DNA of 64,000 nucleotides from Oscheius dolichura (lineage: Eukaryota > Nematoda > Chromadorea > Rhabditida > Rhabditidae). Positions 27,446 through 43,340 of the stretch are shown here, piece by piece; positions within the stretch are counted from its first letter, which is position 1; each line of letters begins with the position of its first letter. The translations under genes were made by a program, and so were the position numbers. The stretch covers positions 2,776,001 through 2,840,000 of the forward strand of contig OW051494.1 of assembly GCA_932521035.1 (NCBI GenBank), in the 5' to 3' direction. The notes under the pieces are model-generated. The model saw only the letters and a program-made list of their open reading frames with translations, searched no databases and was not told where the DNA came from.

Positions 27446-29204
27446 ATGGATGATGCAGCTAAAGCGAAGCTGAAGTCCATCCCCTTATGTAAAACAAAAG
27501 CAGGACCGCGTGATGGAGATCTGTGGATACAAAGAGTCAAGGTTAGATTTTCCTATTTTCATGCATGTCTATATTTCAGGAAGAATATGAATCCCTTATT
27601 TCATTTGTTAAATCGAATAAAGAAAATGACGCCGACTGGTTTAGTCTAGAATCTAATGCGCAAGGCACCAAATGGTTTGGAAAATGTTGGTATTATCATA
27701 ATATGATCAAGTAAGTGCTGCTTTCTTTCCTGTGTTCCTTGTATACAATTTTCTACCTAGAGATTCTCAATGTTGTAAAAAACCCATAATCAAAATTAGC
27801 GTAAAACAATGAAGATTGAGGAAAATAGTGAACACCAATGCAATGCAATAAAGAAAAGTTCTACGATTTTTGTTGAACAAACCACCTTTCTTTACGATAG
27901 AAGCAAACGTAACGCTTAAAAAAAAGAATATACGTTATTTACTTTTGAACTAATAATACAAGCGCATCCGTGGCCTAAAGGAGAAGGCGCCGGCCTCCGG
28001 AACCGGACATGCGGGTTCGAGTCCCGCCGGATGTTTAATTTTTTGCTTTTTTTAAACAATTCTTGTTTACTCCAAATATTCTAAGAGTCAGTCTCCGTAT
28101 GACTCGAGAAACGGAGGGCGGTGGTGGATCTCAGAATGACTTCTAACCTAGTCTATCTGACTCAGTTTTTTACGCTGATCACGAATATCATAGTGCAAAT
28201 TTGAAAATGCGGTTATAGCGGCTAAAATCCTTCTTTAAAATTTGGTCGCCGAAAAAAGTAACTTTTTTATTTTCTATTGGAGCACCCTATTTCTATAGCT
28301 TGTTCGAACCGCCTCGGTGAGCTGAGTTTAGTGGTAAAAGAAATTTTTTGATTTGACCAAATTTTAGTGGAGAAAAACTCGGTTTTATGCAAAAATCAGC
28401 TATTTTTAGCGGAAAATCGGGGGTTTCGGTCCAAAAATCGAAATAACACCAACTGAAAATAGTACCATTGAATTCCTTGGCATTTTTTGACCTAGGGATG
28501 AACAAGAAATAGAGAAAAATTTATAGCGGTATATCATTTCCGTAGCTCGCAAGTTTCGTAGGAAGCCAATCGCAGTTCAAGCTTTTATCCTTTCTACTAC
28601 AAACCAGTCCATTCAACATAACAGTTAAAGAAAAACATTGAGTTAGTCCGACTCAGTTTTTCCTTGGCATTTTCTCATCTAGGGATGAACAAGAAATAGA
28701 GAAAAATTTATTCGTCCTACCGCTTTTTCAAGAATTTGCACTATGATATTCGTGATCAGCGTAAAAAACTGAGTCAGATAGACTAAGGTTAGAAGTCATT
28801 CTGAGATCCACCACCGCACTGCCCCCCCCCCCCCCCCCCCCCCCCGTGGGATTGCTCGAATCTTACAGAGACTGCATCCTAATAAGATGAATTTATTTTT
28901 CAGGTACGAATTTGATGTCGAATTTGACATTCCGATTACATATCCAGTAACAGCACCTGAAATTGCTCTACCCGAATTGGATGGAAAAACAGCAAAAGTG
29001 AGTCATTTTTCTTCTCCTCCTTTATTTACTTTCTTTTAGATGTACAGAGGAGGAAAAATTTGTCTCTCAGACCATTTTAAACCGTTGTGGGCTCGTAATG
29101 TGCCTAAATTTGGAATTGCCCATGCCATGTCGCTTGGTCTCGGAGCGTGGCTTGCAGTTGAAATTCCTGATCTTGTCGAAAAAGGAGCTATTCAGCCTAA
29201 ATAA
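27446..29204 (+). CDS. UFM1-conjugating enzyme UFC1
   Basis: Four exons: 27446-27541, 27580-27710, 28904-28997, 29040-29204. The phases agree and give 161 residues, close to the usual ~167. It starts [20 protein letters not shown]. The body has the UFC1 signatures [31 protein letters not shown] and the active-site Cys in [20 protein letters not shown]1 accepts UFM1 from UBA5 and passes it to UFL1 in the ufmylation pathway at the ER. The second intron is 1193 bp, far longer than the others in this window, and contains a tRNA gene and a foldback repeat. Confidence 0.96.
27964..28035 (+). tRNA. tRNA-Arg (anticodon CCG) inside UFC1 intron 2
   Basis: A 72-base cloverleaf. The acceptor arm GCATCCG pairs with CGGATGT (G-U at the end pair), the D arm pairs GCCT/AGGC, and the T arm is GCGGG-TTCGAGT-CCCGC. 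The anticodon loop CTCCGGA gives CCG (Arg, codon CGG). The anticodon stem has one C-A mismatch next to the loop. A and B box sequences are good. It is on the same strand as its host gene UFC1. Confidence 0.85.
28119..28817. repeat. Foldback element with ~84-bp inverted repeats in UFC1 intron
   Basis: 28119-28201 and 28733-28817 are almost perfect reverse complements, including GACTCAGTTTTTTACGCTGA and its complement. Inside, 28481-28527 and 28667-28715 share a direct repeat around GGGATGAACAAGAAATAGAG. No coding capacity. High arm identity suggests recent insertion or conversion. Confidence 0.85.
28822..28855 (+). repeat. 34-base poly-C run
   Basis: An uninterrupted run of C directly beside the right arm of the foldback element. 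The length may be a sequencing or assembly estimate. Confidence 0.9.
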
Positions 29205-31264
29205 GTGTATGTTTTGAAATTTCTTTTCTGTCTTTTATATAATTTTATCTATATTTATGGGTTTCAGAGTTTGTTAATAATAAATTATGGGATATATACA
29301 TAGTGTTGGAAAATCAATGTGGTTTGGACCACTGAATACATACTGCAAGTTACATTTCAAATGATTATAACTCTTTCCCCCTGAACTCAACCGCGGTGTT
29401 TACCGTAGATCGGGCTCGCACTATTTGTCCTCTTGTTCCTACCTCCCAAACCCAGACTCATTCTGGCTGCCGTTCCTGGCATTTTTCTAATAGTTCGTCT
29501 AAAAATAACGCTTCAATTTTACACTCAATTGTAACTTTCGCATCAAAAGATACATCGACCACAAGTGTCGAACTAATTCATTCCTGTGCTCCTCATTACC
29601 GCGGAAAGAAACACTAAGAAATAATTCTGATGGCGTGTATTGCGTCAGAATTAGGAGATCCTTGGAAGCTGTTTGCAGGATACTTCAGAACAAAAGTTCA
29701 TCAGGTGGTATTTGAAATAGAACAACATGACCTCAGTTGAATACCTACCAGATTTGTGACGTAGTTCTGGGCGTAATATCTGCTTTTTTCCCACAAATAA
29801 TACGTCTGAATTCTGTGGTTACCTCATCGTCTCCGTGCTGATCATGAATTCTGCGACATTAGAATTCAATTTACGGAGAAATGATTCGCCTTTTCATTGG
29901 TAACCTACTCCCAATCTCTATGCTTCGAGTAGGCGGGCATTTATAATTTACATTGCCGACTATTTTATTATTCACCCACACGCTTATACATAAAGGCCCG
30001 TCAAACCTTTGGGTCAATCATTCCTTTCTAATCGAGAGGTCTTGAAGACCCAATCTTCCATAGTAGGAGTTCAAATACGCCTTCGCAACAGCTTAGTTTC
30101 TAATTTCTCATTTTCTCTGCCTTTTTTCTTTATGTATCGCCAATTTTACCATTTGTAAATGTTGTAGCCCGAAATGAGCTGGCACTCTGCACTGGGGAAG
30201 CACTCATGAATGCCTCAATTTCACTTTTTTTTTCTCTCTCTATGTATTCCCATATGCAAATGTCACAATAACCACCTCCGAAAATCCCTTTGGATGACTC
30301 AGTTTGCTTCGAACGCGCGCCCCAGGGGGCTCAATTTTCTTGTCAGAATCTCGACATGCCTCAATAGGCACCAAGTCCTACATGAGACAGGAAAGGGGTT
30401 CTCGCTCGCTTGGAAACAAGATCAGAAATGTGTAGGAGGTCATCTAGCTTCTCTCTGGCCTTTCCAGGTGCTAAAAAGTGGCAAACAATAAACAAAACTG
30501 TTGTCATTTCACAAATGTGATGAAGATGACCTTTTACAGAGAGAAGTGGACAGGAACGCGCCTCCTTTGGAAATATTGGTCGCGCTAATAAGCCCATTTT
30601 TGTACGATTCGCAGAAACTTCTCTGTCAAGTGTATGTTCGGCCGTTTATTCCCTCTGAACTATTTACCAGCGTCCATTTTTTAGAAGTATTCAATAGACT
30701 AAAACCTAGGATGCCATTTTTCTTGACTCAATTTTTCAAGATGCTCGGAGGTCGAGACACTTCACTGAGAAATGTAAACAAATTGTGTGGCATCTGGGGG
30801 AGGATTTTTTTACTGGCTAAATGTCCTTTTACAATGAATTCATAGTTGACTATACCAGTATTTTTTTATTATGATGCAATGCTCTAGAGGGCATTATTTT
30901 GTATTGGTTTGCGAGCTCAAGTTTAAAGTAGTTTTATGATCCAAATTTATGAATATGTGTTGAATGAGGTTTGATCTTTCACAAACTATTTCACAAGAGA
31001 GCTCCTTCCTGCCAAAAGGGTATGGGTTTCATGGAAAATTGCTGAACAACCGATCTATGCTCGCTGTGCTTGCTGTTGCTAAGGAAGGTGGGGGTGGAGC
31101 TTTCCCCTATCTCAATGCTCTTTTTTTTCCAACTGCCCAATTACCTTTGGAAGGGCAGGGAGGCGGGTCCTCTCTCTTTCACGACCTTATTAATCCCGTT
31201 TGACTCTCTTTCTGTGATTAACGCGGCGAGGATTACCCGAAAAGACCACTCATTTTCAGAGGGG
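29205..31264. other. Intergenic, no gene seen
   Basis: About 2 kb with AT-rich sequence and only short, domain-free open frames. It should hold the 3' end of UFC1 and the promoter of the R3H-domain gene. Confidence 0.55.
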
Positions 31265-33784
<2,520 letters not shown>

Positions 33785-34410
33785 AATCACCCTACTTCAT
33801 TTCTTTTTATTTCGTTTCACCATTTTAGAGTTCTAATTTTAGTTTCTTCTAGTCCCTTTGCTCAAATTGTGCAGCTAAAGCTTTTTGCTTGTTAGTCCAT
33901 TGTACTAGTCTTGCTTTATATTTTTTTTTCTCGGGCTTTGCAGCGTATCACAAATGTTTATATGGCTCGGTTGGTTTCCGATTTATATTTTCTTCATTTG
34001 TCTCTAGTCAAAAGCCCCGGTGGCAATTTTGTTAGTCCAGTTAGTTTACTAGTCAAGTTGTTTTACTGGTATATAGTAGTTCCTAGTGCTTCCCTCCCCG
34101 GTGTTCGTTTAGTCATTACTGCCCAGAGCTTTTGCCGGTGATGAATATGTTGGATGAAGAAATGATAATAATGAAGAGTTCTATTAGCGTTTCGACCTCT
34201 TACAATAATTTGTTTCTAGTCGTTTCTTATCTGATTAAACGTTTCTTTATGACTCTTTTGTTCAATGTTTATCCTATAAAACAAAGTAACATGCGCAACC
34301 CCTAAAAGCGCTGCGTGTAAACCGAGGGTTTAATCAAATTATCTCTTCATCTCTCTTCATACTGTTTTTACATTCACCTGTTATATATATTACAATGTTT
34401 TTAGGCTACA

Positions 34411-35037
34411 ATGGCTCGATTTCTGGCCCAGCTGACTAATAAAAATCCGAGAAATATGGAAATGTTAGGGAAATTACGAAGATCAAATGGGTATCAATTC
34501 GAAATCGATAGGGATCTCAGGAGTTTTACATACAAGTGAGTTCATTTTCTTCTCTTGTTTGCAGTAAGAAAATTTAGAGTTCAACTGATTCAAACCAAAT
34601 CTCATCAAGAAGCATTTTTAACACATTATAAAGATGGAGTTGTGCTCTCTGCTTCAACAAAAGAAAAAGACATCAGTAAACAACTTTACAGGTTTGCAAT
34701 TATTTTTCACTTTGCAATACCCTTTTAGTAATACGGATACATGTGCAGCAATGAATCTTGGCAGAATATTAGCAATAAGATGTCTTCAGTCGGGTATTTA
34801 TTTCGCTAAACCAGGAGTTACAAAAAATGAATTGGATCGCAGTAAGCATGTAAGTTCTCTTTTGATCTCATATCTTTCTTTATTCAGCAACAAGAATTTT
34901 TCAAGAAGCTTGAAGAAGAAGGATTACAACTAGTAGAGCCGGAGATTGAAGAGCATAGCTATGCTAATGACAAGAGCTTTGTATGGGAAAGGTATCCACT
35001 GAAGGACAACCGGCAGAACAAACTAGATGAATTGTAG
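34411..35037 (+). CDS. mrpl-18: Mitochondrial large-subunit ribosomal protein uL18m
   Basis: Four exons: 34411-34535, 34578-34691, 34729-34849, 34888-35037, all in phase, giving 169 residues. It starts MARFLAQLTNKNPRN. Family signatures: VVLSASTKEKDISKQLY, NLGRILAIRCLQSGIYF and a C-terminal EEEGLQLVEPEIEEHSY. This matches metazoan MRPL18 in order and length. It functions in the mitoribosome and 5S rRNA or tRNA import contexts, by family. It lies 626 bp downstream of the R3H gene on the same strand. Confidence 0.92.
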
Positions 35038-35249
35038 CTTCTCCTTTTGTTATTTTAAGCAATTGTTTTGTTGGGAGTACATTGTTCTTATCAAAAAATT
35101 TAATAAATTAGAAAAATGATGAGCACAGAACATAGTAACCGTATAAAAAAAGAATATCACATCGCAGACATGTTATACATAAAATTCAGAATACAAAAAT
35201 GGATATGTGGCAGAATTACAGCAGTTAAAAGATGACCTTCTATAGAAAA

Positions 35250-36940
<1,691 letters not shown>

Positions 36941-37067
36941 TTTAGCAAGCAATTGGCATAATGGGTAGCTCTATAAAATCAAAAACAGTTGAATTGAACA
37001 GAAGTATAAAAGAGAAGATAATAAGGGTAGAAACCACAATGCAACAAAGAAAACATTTTATTAGTCA

Positions 37068-37866
37068 TCAATAGTACGGTTCCCAATTCGAATCATCGGC
37101 TGGGTTCAAGTTACCGGTAACAAGAAGGAAAATATCAATTATCCACCAGACACCAAGTCCGCCGAGGGTCATCAGTTTTCCAACAGCAATTGCCGAATAA
37201 CCCAAGCAGAACCGATCAACGGCAACAAACCCGAGAAGGACGGAATAAAGCAAAGTGGACAAAAAGTAGTGGCCGGTGTATCTATAATTCATTTTTTTTG
37301 ATTTTAATGTTTTGCTGTCATGGTTCGGTTGCGACTTACTTTATACAAGGTACTTCACGAAGAAACTGCCTAGGTCCTTTACACTCAATACTGCAGTCAA
37401 TTGCTGAGCATGTTGTATTTGTCCAAAGGACATCTTCTGCACGTTGTCCCCCAAAGCGAGTGCATATTCCAACCTGTAATTTTACTGGGTTGGTAAGGAC
37501 TTCAAGAATGTTCTAGCTATTGCATAGCTTCTATTCTTGTCGGGTGAGAACATTCAGTGATTTTTTTAGTGATCGGTTCAGGCTATCCTTTGGGGGAAGA
37601 GAAAAGTGTACTCTACTCACATCACTGGCATTATGAGTAGGGCCAGCTAATTCCAAAGTTATACAGGTTATGAACTCTTCGGGAAGAAAAGCGCATGGTA
37701 TTAGTGGACCGTAGGGGTTGTCCTGGTCGGTACTCTGGATTTCTTCACATATATTCTGAATAGTTTTTTTTCTTTTTATAAGGGGCAACGTTCAGACCTG
37801 CAGAACCTCAGCGGAGGACTCAACGCTATTTATTAAAAGGGGGATCAGTAATAGGACTTTATCCAT
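37068..37866 (-). CDS. TM2 domain-containing protein 2 (TM2D2)
   Basis: Starts MDKVLLLIPLLINSVESSAE (a signal peptide). An extracellular Cys-rich part follows, with IPCAFLPEEFITC, FGGQRAEDVLWTNTTC and GPRQFLREVPCIKYTGHYF. The TM2 domain has two membrane helices around DRFCLGYSAIAVGKLMTLGG, and the protein ends NWEPYY. The sequence order matches animal TM2D2 (Drosophila almondex relatives), proteins tied to Notch signalling. The gap to the next gene (AP-2 mu) is 127 bp, and to the previous gene (DRG1) 152 bp. Confidence 0.93.
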
Positions 37867-38018
37867 CCTTTCATTATTTGACTGAACACTTTTCTTAAAT
37901 AGAAGAGGTATAATTTCTACAGATATGTTCCGATTGAACGCAAAAAAACGACTTGAAAAAACAGTGGTATTACCCTTTATAAAACAACAGAATTTAACAA
38001 ATATAAAACAAATAAAAC

Positions 38019-39310
38019 TTATTTCTTAACAACCTGAATAACGTCTTCATGATCTAATTTATGATGAATTCCTACTCTTTGAGGTGAGAATTTAGTGCTT
38101 GTTCCCCACACAATTGCATACCTAAAAAGAAAATATTTCAGTTGGTAAATAACTAACCTAAATTGACTAGCTAGTGTCCTATGCAGTGCATGGCAGCAAT
38201 GCTCCACTGTTGCTCCTTGTCGCAAAATAATCCCATCCTCTGGGCCAAGATCAGGAGCATTACCAGGTTTCTTTGTGTAAACTCGAACAAGTGCTAAGTA
38301 TTCCCAGATTCGTTCCAATAAATAATCCATATTTAGATTCATCTCGCATGAAATGACAACGTGGTGAGGCAACCGAGCCAAACGATCCACTTCTTCAATC
38401 GAAATCTGGTCGATTTTGTTGTAAACATAAAGGCACGAAATATAGACTCTACTTCCCACAATGACATCGATAAACTCGTCAACTCTAAAGATACCTTATA
38501 GAGATAGTAATAATAATAACCCTACGTAGCGTCTTCCCTAAATACAACATCAGCATTGAAGATTTTGTATTCGTGCAGGATATACATGATCATCTTTTCG
38601 CTACAATGAGTCAAGGGCACGGTGTGTGTGAATTTGACACCACCAACCTAATCAAGTATTTTGAAAATAAGCTCACTTACCTTTTTGATCTTTACGTAAA
38701 TATTGGGTGGGCATTTGTTCAGTCGAATACCTACAGATTCCAGTTCTCTTTCGAGAAGTGTTCGCTGTTGATCTGATTTACCAGCATCCAACATCATTAA
38801 AATAATATCAGCCGTCTTTGCTACTGATATCACTTGTCGACCCCTTCCTGAAAAGTAATAAAATTTAAAAAAAGTAAAATACACACCTTTTCCTTGGGAG
38901 GCGCCTTCTATAATACCAGGAAGATCTAGTAATTGAATAGTAGCTCCTTGGTAATTAATTACACCTAAATTAATTATCAATATAAGCTTAAATGATAAAT
39001 TACCTGGAATACATGTAAGTGTTGTAAATTCGTAACTGGCAACTTCGGAATGGGTATTAGTCATATTCGACAAAAGTGTCGACTTTCCAACAGAAGGGAA
39101 TCCTACCATAGCGACCCGAGCATCACCACTTTTCATCACATCAAATCCTTCACCCTTTCCTCCACCTTTTCCACCAACTGGTTCCAGAAGCTGCTGTCGC
39201 AATTTTGCCAATTTAGCCTTCAGCAGCCCGAGATGGTACTCGGTTGCTTTATTTTTCTGCGTTCGAGCCATCTCACGCTCGATCTCTTGTATTTTTTCGA
39301 TGATCCCCAT
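38019..39310 (-). CDS. Developmentally regulated GTP-binding protein 1 (DRG1)
   Basis: Starts [20 protein letters not shown] and ends EDVIQVVKK. GTPase motifs: GFPSVGKST (P loop), [16 protein letters not shown] (G3) and NKIDQ (G4). A C-terminal TGS domain follows. DRG1 acts with a DFRP1-type partner in ribosome-associated functions. Introns are short; one splits the GKG/GRGRQ region. It lies 238 bp downstream of RPRD1 and 152 bp upstream of TM2D2. Confidence 0.95.
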
Positions 39311-39547
39311 CTGAAAGACGGATATTCCATTTTGTCCGGAAAAAAAGCAAAAGAAACATTATCACTTGCGTAATAATATCGAATAGGATAAGAGAAGGAA
39401 AGTACCACAGTTGCAAAATGATAAAAAATAGAATAGAGATCTTTATATCAATAACACTCTGTATAGACACAAAAATAATTAAAGAAATATCAACATACCC
39501 GGAGGAAAAATGAGAAAATAACAATCTATACGCATGTTATTCAGAAA

Positions 39548-40716
39548 TTAACGTGAACTGAACAGACTTTCAGCGGAAGGAAGAGGAGCATCTGTACTCA
39601 TTTCAGAGAGATCAGGGAGCGATTCATAGACTCGCTTTATCTGAAAAGAATTTGTTTATGTAAAACTAAATATCAACCTCTTCTGTACAATGGCGAATGC
39701 TCTCCTCTCGTTTCTTTATTTCCTTCAAAGCAGATTCTTGATAGTCCACAGCAGATCTCACATTAGCAAGTAAACTATCAATCTGTTTTTGGAGAAGACG
39801 ACGTTGAGTCATCTCTGTGGTAAGTCTAAGAAAGTTATAGAATATTCGAGAAAAAACTAACCGTATACAATAGTCCTTTGCTGGCTTTTCGATGTCGGCT
39901 AACTGTGCTAATAAATTTGTGACTTCAGCTTCGCTTCGAATAGTATCCAGCTTTTCTGGATTTCCAACAACATCCGGACAATTAACAAGTCGATGTCTAG
40001 TTTCTGCATCTTCACTTGGAGGATCTACCATATTTCGTAAAGAATCTACAACGTCTGTACAAGCGCTCATGACAGAGTCAAGATTATAGACAACAGGAAT
40101 GGCCTAAATGTTTTTGTCTATGCAGCATTTCAATAAATATTACTTTTTCTTGGAGAACTTTTGTCTCCGATAAAGGTTTTTTTCCACTTAAAGATTGTTC
40201 CAGGCTAAACAATTTGTTAACATAAATATAATATATAAATAACGCACCGAAGAATCTTATCAGGACTGAAAACCTGACGATGTTTGAAGATATCCACAAT
40301 TCTTGCAACAGTTTTAGCAACTTCTGGTCCAGGAATTTTTGAACAATGTCTAAAAATATAATGAATACCATTATAAAAGGCAATACCTTAATGCTGGTTC
40401 CAAAACAGCAAAGAATTTTATTGCAAATTCTGGATGTCTCTTCCTACAGTTTTGAATAGCATCGTTTGCTAAGTACATCAAATTTATGATTTTTGGGCTA
40501 CTCCTCTCTTTGGTTAACGTCTAAAGAAGATTAAATTCCCCAAAACAGGAAGCAAAAAGAATAAATAATACTCACGGATAGCCAAGTAGCGGTGATTTCA
40601 TCTGCATGATGTTTTTGATGGTGAAGAAGCCATAACGATAGAGTTTGTATGGATTCTGGTGTGGCATTCAGCTTTCCCAGCTTCTGTCGCATCAGCTCTA
40701 CGGAAAATCCACTCAT
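39548..40716 (-). CDS. CID-domain protein of RPRD1/CIDS family
   Basis: Starts MSGFSVELMRQKLGKLNAT and ends PLPSAESLFSSR. The CTD-interacting domain shows IQTLSLWLLHHQKHHADEI, INLMYLANDAIQNCRKRHPEF and VARIVDIFKHRQVF. The C-terminal half is a predicted coiled coil (LLQKQIDSLLANVRSAVDYQ). This matches RPRD1A/B and C. elegans CIDS proteins, which bind the phosphorylated CTD of RNA polymerase II. It appears to be the first gene of the - strand cluster reaching to 35250. Confidence 0.93.
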
Positions 40717-41264
40717 CTAAAGTGAAGTTTGAGAAAATCAAAGAAATACTAGATTGGAACACAAGAGCAAGAGAAAATAAGCAAGAAGTCAAAGGACCGA
40801 CTGGGCTACATCGCGGATGAACCTGCCCAAAAGCGAACGTTATCGCTGGAGCAAATGCTCGAAAGTGGTGAGAAAATCACTTTCGTTTACATGTAAACAG
40901 AAAGGAATGAAACTTCATTTGGTTTGCAGATTTGTAGATCTAATTTATGATATGCTTCTATTATATACGGCTATAAATAAAACCAGAAAAAGACGGCACA
41001 CACAATCAAACTGTTTTATTTCTATAGTATCGCAGCAAAACAGTTTCAACAGATGTGATAATCTATGTTTTGTCTTATAAGTCTTCCGGGTAATTGTGAA
41101 TTTACCATCGGATCTAATAAGGCTCGCTCACAGATCCTCGAGAATCAAGAGGAAACAACAACTGGAGCCTGTTCTGTCCTCCTTTAGAGACTTTTACGGA
41201 TTTTTTTAGTAAGGGATAGAAATGACTGACGACTTCTGAATTCCATCCGAGCTGAATGAACGAA

Positions 41265-42247
41265 GAGGCGACAACACAACAAAGACAACAAAATATTTTG
41301 ACCCAGTTTATTCATTTACGTGCTAGTAGTATCGTCCGTGGCCACCGCGCCCTCGACGGCCTTGAAGAAGTCCTGCACCATCTTCACTTCCAGCAGCTCC
41401 GTCTTCAGTGCTTCCTTATCCTCCAAAGCGGCCTTCAACTGCTGCTCGACGTCCATGCACCTGTCCTCCCAGTAGTTGGCCCGCTGCTGCCACCTCTTGA
41501 CCTTCTCTTCGTTTTCGGGACGAGAGGCGGAGGAGCTGCTCTCGGACGAAGAGGTCCAGACAGCGGAAGGGGTGCTGGCCGACGGGGGCGAGGAAGATAG
41601 CGGCTCACAGGAGAGGACAAGGGCGAGGCAGACTGGCGGGAAGACACCGGCCTGGAAGATGCCCGGCGGGAAGGAGGAGACGGGCTGCCGGGGCAGGAGT
41701 GGGCACGGCAGGGCCGGCTACGGCTTTGAGAGCGGCCATCCAGCTGGCGACGGTAGGACATCCGATCGGGGGAAAGAGACCGGCGCCGGGGAGAGCTGCT
41801 CGGCGAAGACGGGTACCGGCGGTGGGCAGGAATATTGACTGACGGCCAGTGGCGAAGGCGGCCGGAAGGGCTCCACGCCGAGTAGCGGCTGCGGGAGGAC
41901 GAATTCCAATCCGAAGAGAAGACGTCACGGAAGTTACGAGCAATGTATCCCGGCGTGAGGATGCGGGGGGAGGCAGAGCGGCGGCGGGAAGAGTCTCTGT
42001 CGGCCATTCGAGTAGTTGAACCGTCTCAAGGCACAGAGACTGATGGAATAATGAGATTTCGGGGAAGTCGGTGCCTATAGGAGCAGCTCTACAAGTCGCG
42101 ACTTTTCCACGGGATTACTGTAGTCCGGGTCTCTGAACGGTTTTGACATCCTGTTGACCGTTCTAATATGAAATAACGAGGTTTATTTGACTTTATTTCC
42201 TCTAGAAATTACAGGGTGACATATTACTGGAGGAGGCCATAGAAGTA
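41265..42247. repeat. Left arm of inverted duplication
   Basis: This is the reverse complement of 44683-45340, apart from a segment present only here (about 41345-41690). The arm includes the entire unknown gene on the - strand, its 5' flank, and the last codons of the F-box gene (about 42213-42247). Near-identity over hundreds of bases, including non-coding flank, shows the duplication is recent. Confidence 0.9.
41316..42007 (-). CDS. Unknown RS-rich protein with C-terminal coiled coil (full copy)
   Basis: Starts MADRDSSRRRSASPR. The N-terminal ~150 residues are rich in Arg, Ser and Pro, with a conserved-looking patch RILTPGYIARNFRDVFSSDW. A second frame further on reads ENEEKVKRWQQRANYWEDRC and on to VQDFFKAVEGAVATDDTTST with stop at 41316-41318; it has heptad spacing typical of a coiled coil. 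The two frames must be joined by a small intron around 41570-41630 (for example a GT donor in the TTGTCC stretch and an AG acceptor at GGCCAG); otherwise the first frame ends at 41435. The truncated copy on the other arm keeps the same last seven residues, which supports this C-terminal frame. The RS-rich part is reminiscent of splicing-related proteins but no RRM is seen. Function unknown. Confidence 0.6.
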
Positions 42248-42444
42248 GTATGTAAGAAGTTGTTTCTGGTGCAACTTTTTGCCCAAACTTGATTTTTACA
42301 CTTTTTCATTATTGTAATGCACTAAATCATCAAAAATATGCTTAACATATCAAAAGCTATCATTTCTGAAAAATGAGCATTTTTGGACTAGCTCACCTTC
42401 TGCCCATTTTACCCACTTGTCGAAAGTCACGCTTTTTCATATTC

Positions 42445-42700
42445 TCAGCTCAATGAAATACATCTTTTTGAAAAATATAAACGTTCTAGTGGTGGATCTA
42501 ATCCGAAGGAGTCAAAGTAATAAATATTTTTTTTGTTCTTGGAATAACAGACCCAATGAGTACCTTTACCTTCAGAAGAATCTAAATTTATAATTCCTAC
42601 TTCTCTTTCTCCAATTCCTTCACTCGGTAAAGTGTCTCGCATGAATATACCTCGGAAATTGTTGTTTTCAAGTACTTTTACAAAGCTCCAGGAGATCTAG
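42445..42700 (-). pseudogene. Fragment of Maverick/Polinton-type cysteine protease
   Basis: An open frame on the - strand encodes NFRGIFMRD, then EVGIINLD, GTHWVCYSKN and YYFDSFG. These are the signatures around the catalytic His and Asp of the adenovirus-type (C5/Ulp1-like) protease carried by Maverick/Polinton elements. The frame stops before the downstream catalytic Cys region, and no other element genes (polymerase B, integrase, capsid) are seen nearby, so this is a broken relic. A host Ulp1-like gene fragment is a less likely alternative. Confidence 0.7.
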
Positions 42701-42860
42701 ATTGGTTAATGGCTTCAGGTCTTTTCGGAGACCAAAAAGTAGTCATTTAATAAAAAACAAAACTTCCAAACTCGTGTGATGTGTCTTATTTTCCACTTCT
42801 TGGCTATATGTGATTGCAAAAATCAAAGTAATAAGTAAAACAAAAAAGGCAAAAACTTCG

Positions 42861-42933
42861 GGCATCCTTGGGAATTGAACCGAGGACCTTGTTATTGTCG
42901 GACTAAGCGCCTACCGACTGCGCTATAGGTGCC
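42861..42933 (-). pseudogene. tRNA-like sequence, probably a tRNA pseudogene
   Basis: On the - strand, 73 bases with an acceptor pairing GGCACCT/GGATGCC (one mismatch), an A-box-like TAGCGCAGTCGG, a D stem, and a B-box-like GGTTCAATTCC. The anticodon stem does not pair and the T stem has mismatches. Length and end positions are right for a tRNA. It may be a decayed tRNA or a tRNA-derived repeat head; no anticodon can be assigned with confidence. Confidence 0.5.
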
Positions 42934-43177
42934 GCCTCTTTTGTTGAGGAGAGTTCTCCCTTATGTACCCAGTGCGGCCTGGCAGAGACGCAGAGGAGAC
43001 AGCCAGCAGTGAGGGACGTGAGAGAGCGAAGAGAGAGAGATCGTGTGTGTGTGAAGAATGTGTTGTGTTCTCCTCTTCCTTCCTTACATGTCAGTTTATT
43101 TTTGATGTTGTTTGTTGTTTCAGCTACTGTTATACCTCATCATTGATGAGTGATCATTAGACAATGGTGCGCGTGTA

Positions 43178-43210
43178 CCCTCATGGTGTAGTGGTTAACG
43201 CGTTGGGTGA
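43178..43210 (+). other. 5' half of a tRNA-like sequence
   Basis: Contains TGGTGTAGTGGTTAACGCG, an excellent A box plus D arm, but no T arm or B box follows within 100 bp. It could be a truncated tRNA or a retroelement-associated tRNA fragment. Confidence 0.35.
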
Positions 43211-43340
43211 ATAAACTTATAATCTAAAATAACAGAAAGCAGTAAAGGTGAGCCCTTAGCTTGGCTTCCCCTCATCACTGCTTGTTGCCTCCTTCGCTTT
43301 CCCTCATAATCCCACTCTCTGTCTCCCTCCCCCAGTGAGC

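Noticed and set aside
30210-30845. Two short + strand frames in the gap before the R3H gene
   Set aside because: No domain, no splice connection, AT-rich non-coding character.
41476-41838. Frame on the opposite strand of the RS-rich gene
   Set aside because: Shadow of the real - strand gene caused by its biased Arg/Ser/Pro codons.
42861-42933. Functional tRNA
   Set aside because: Anticodon stem does not pair and the T stem has mismatches; called a pseudogene instead.
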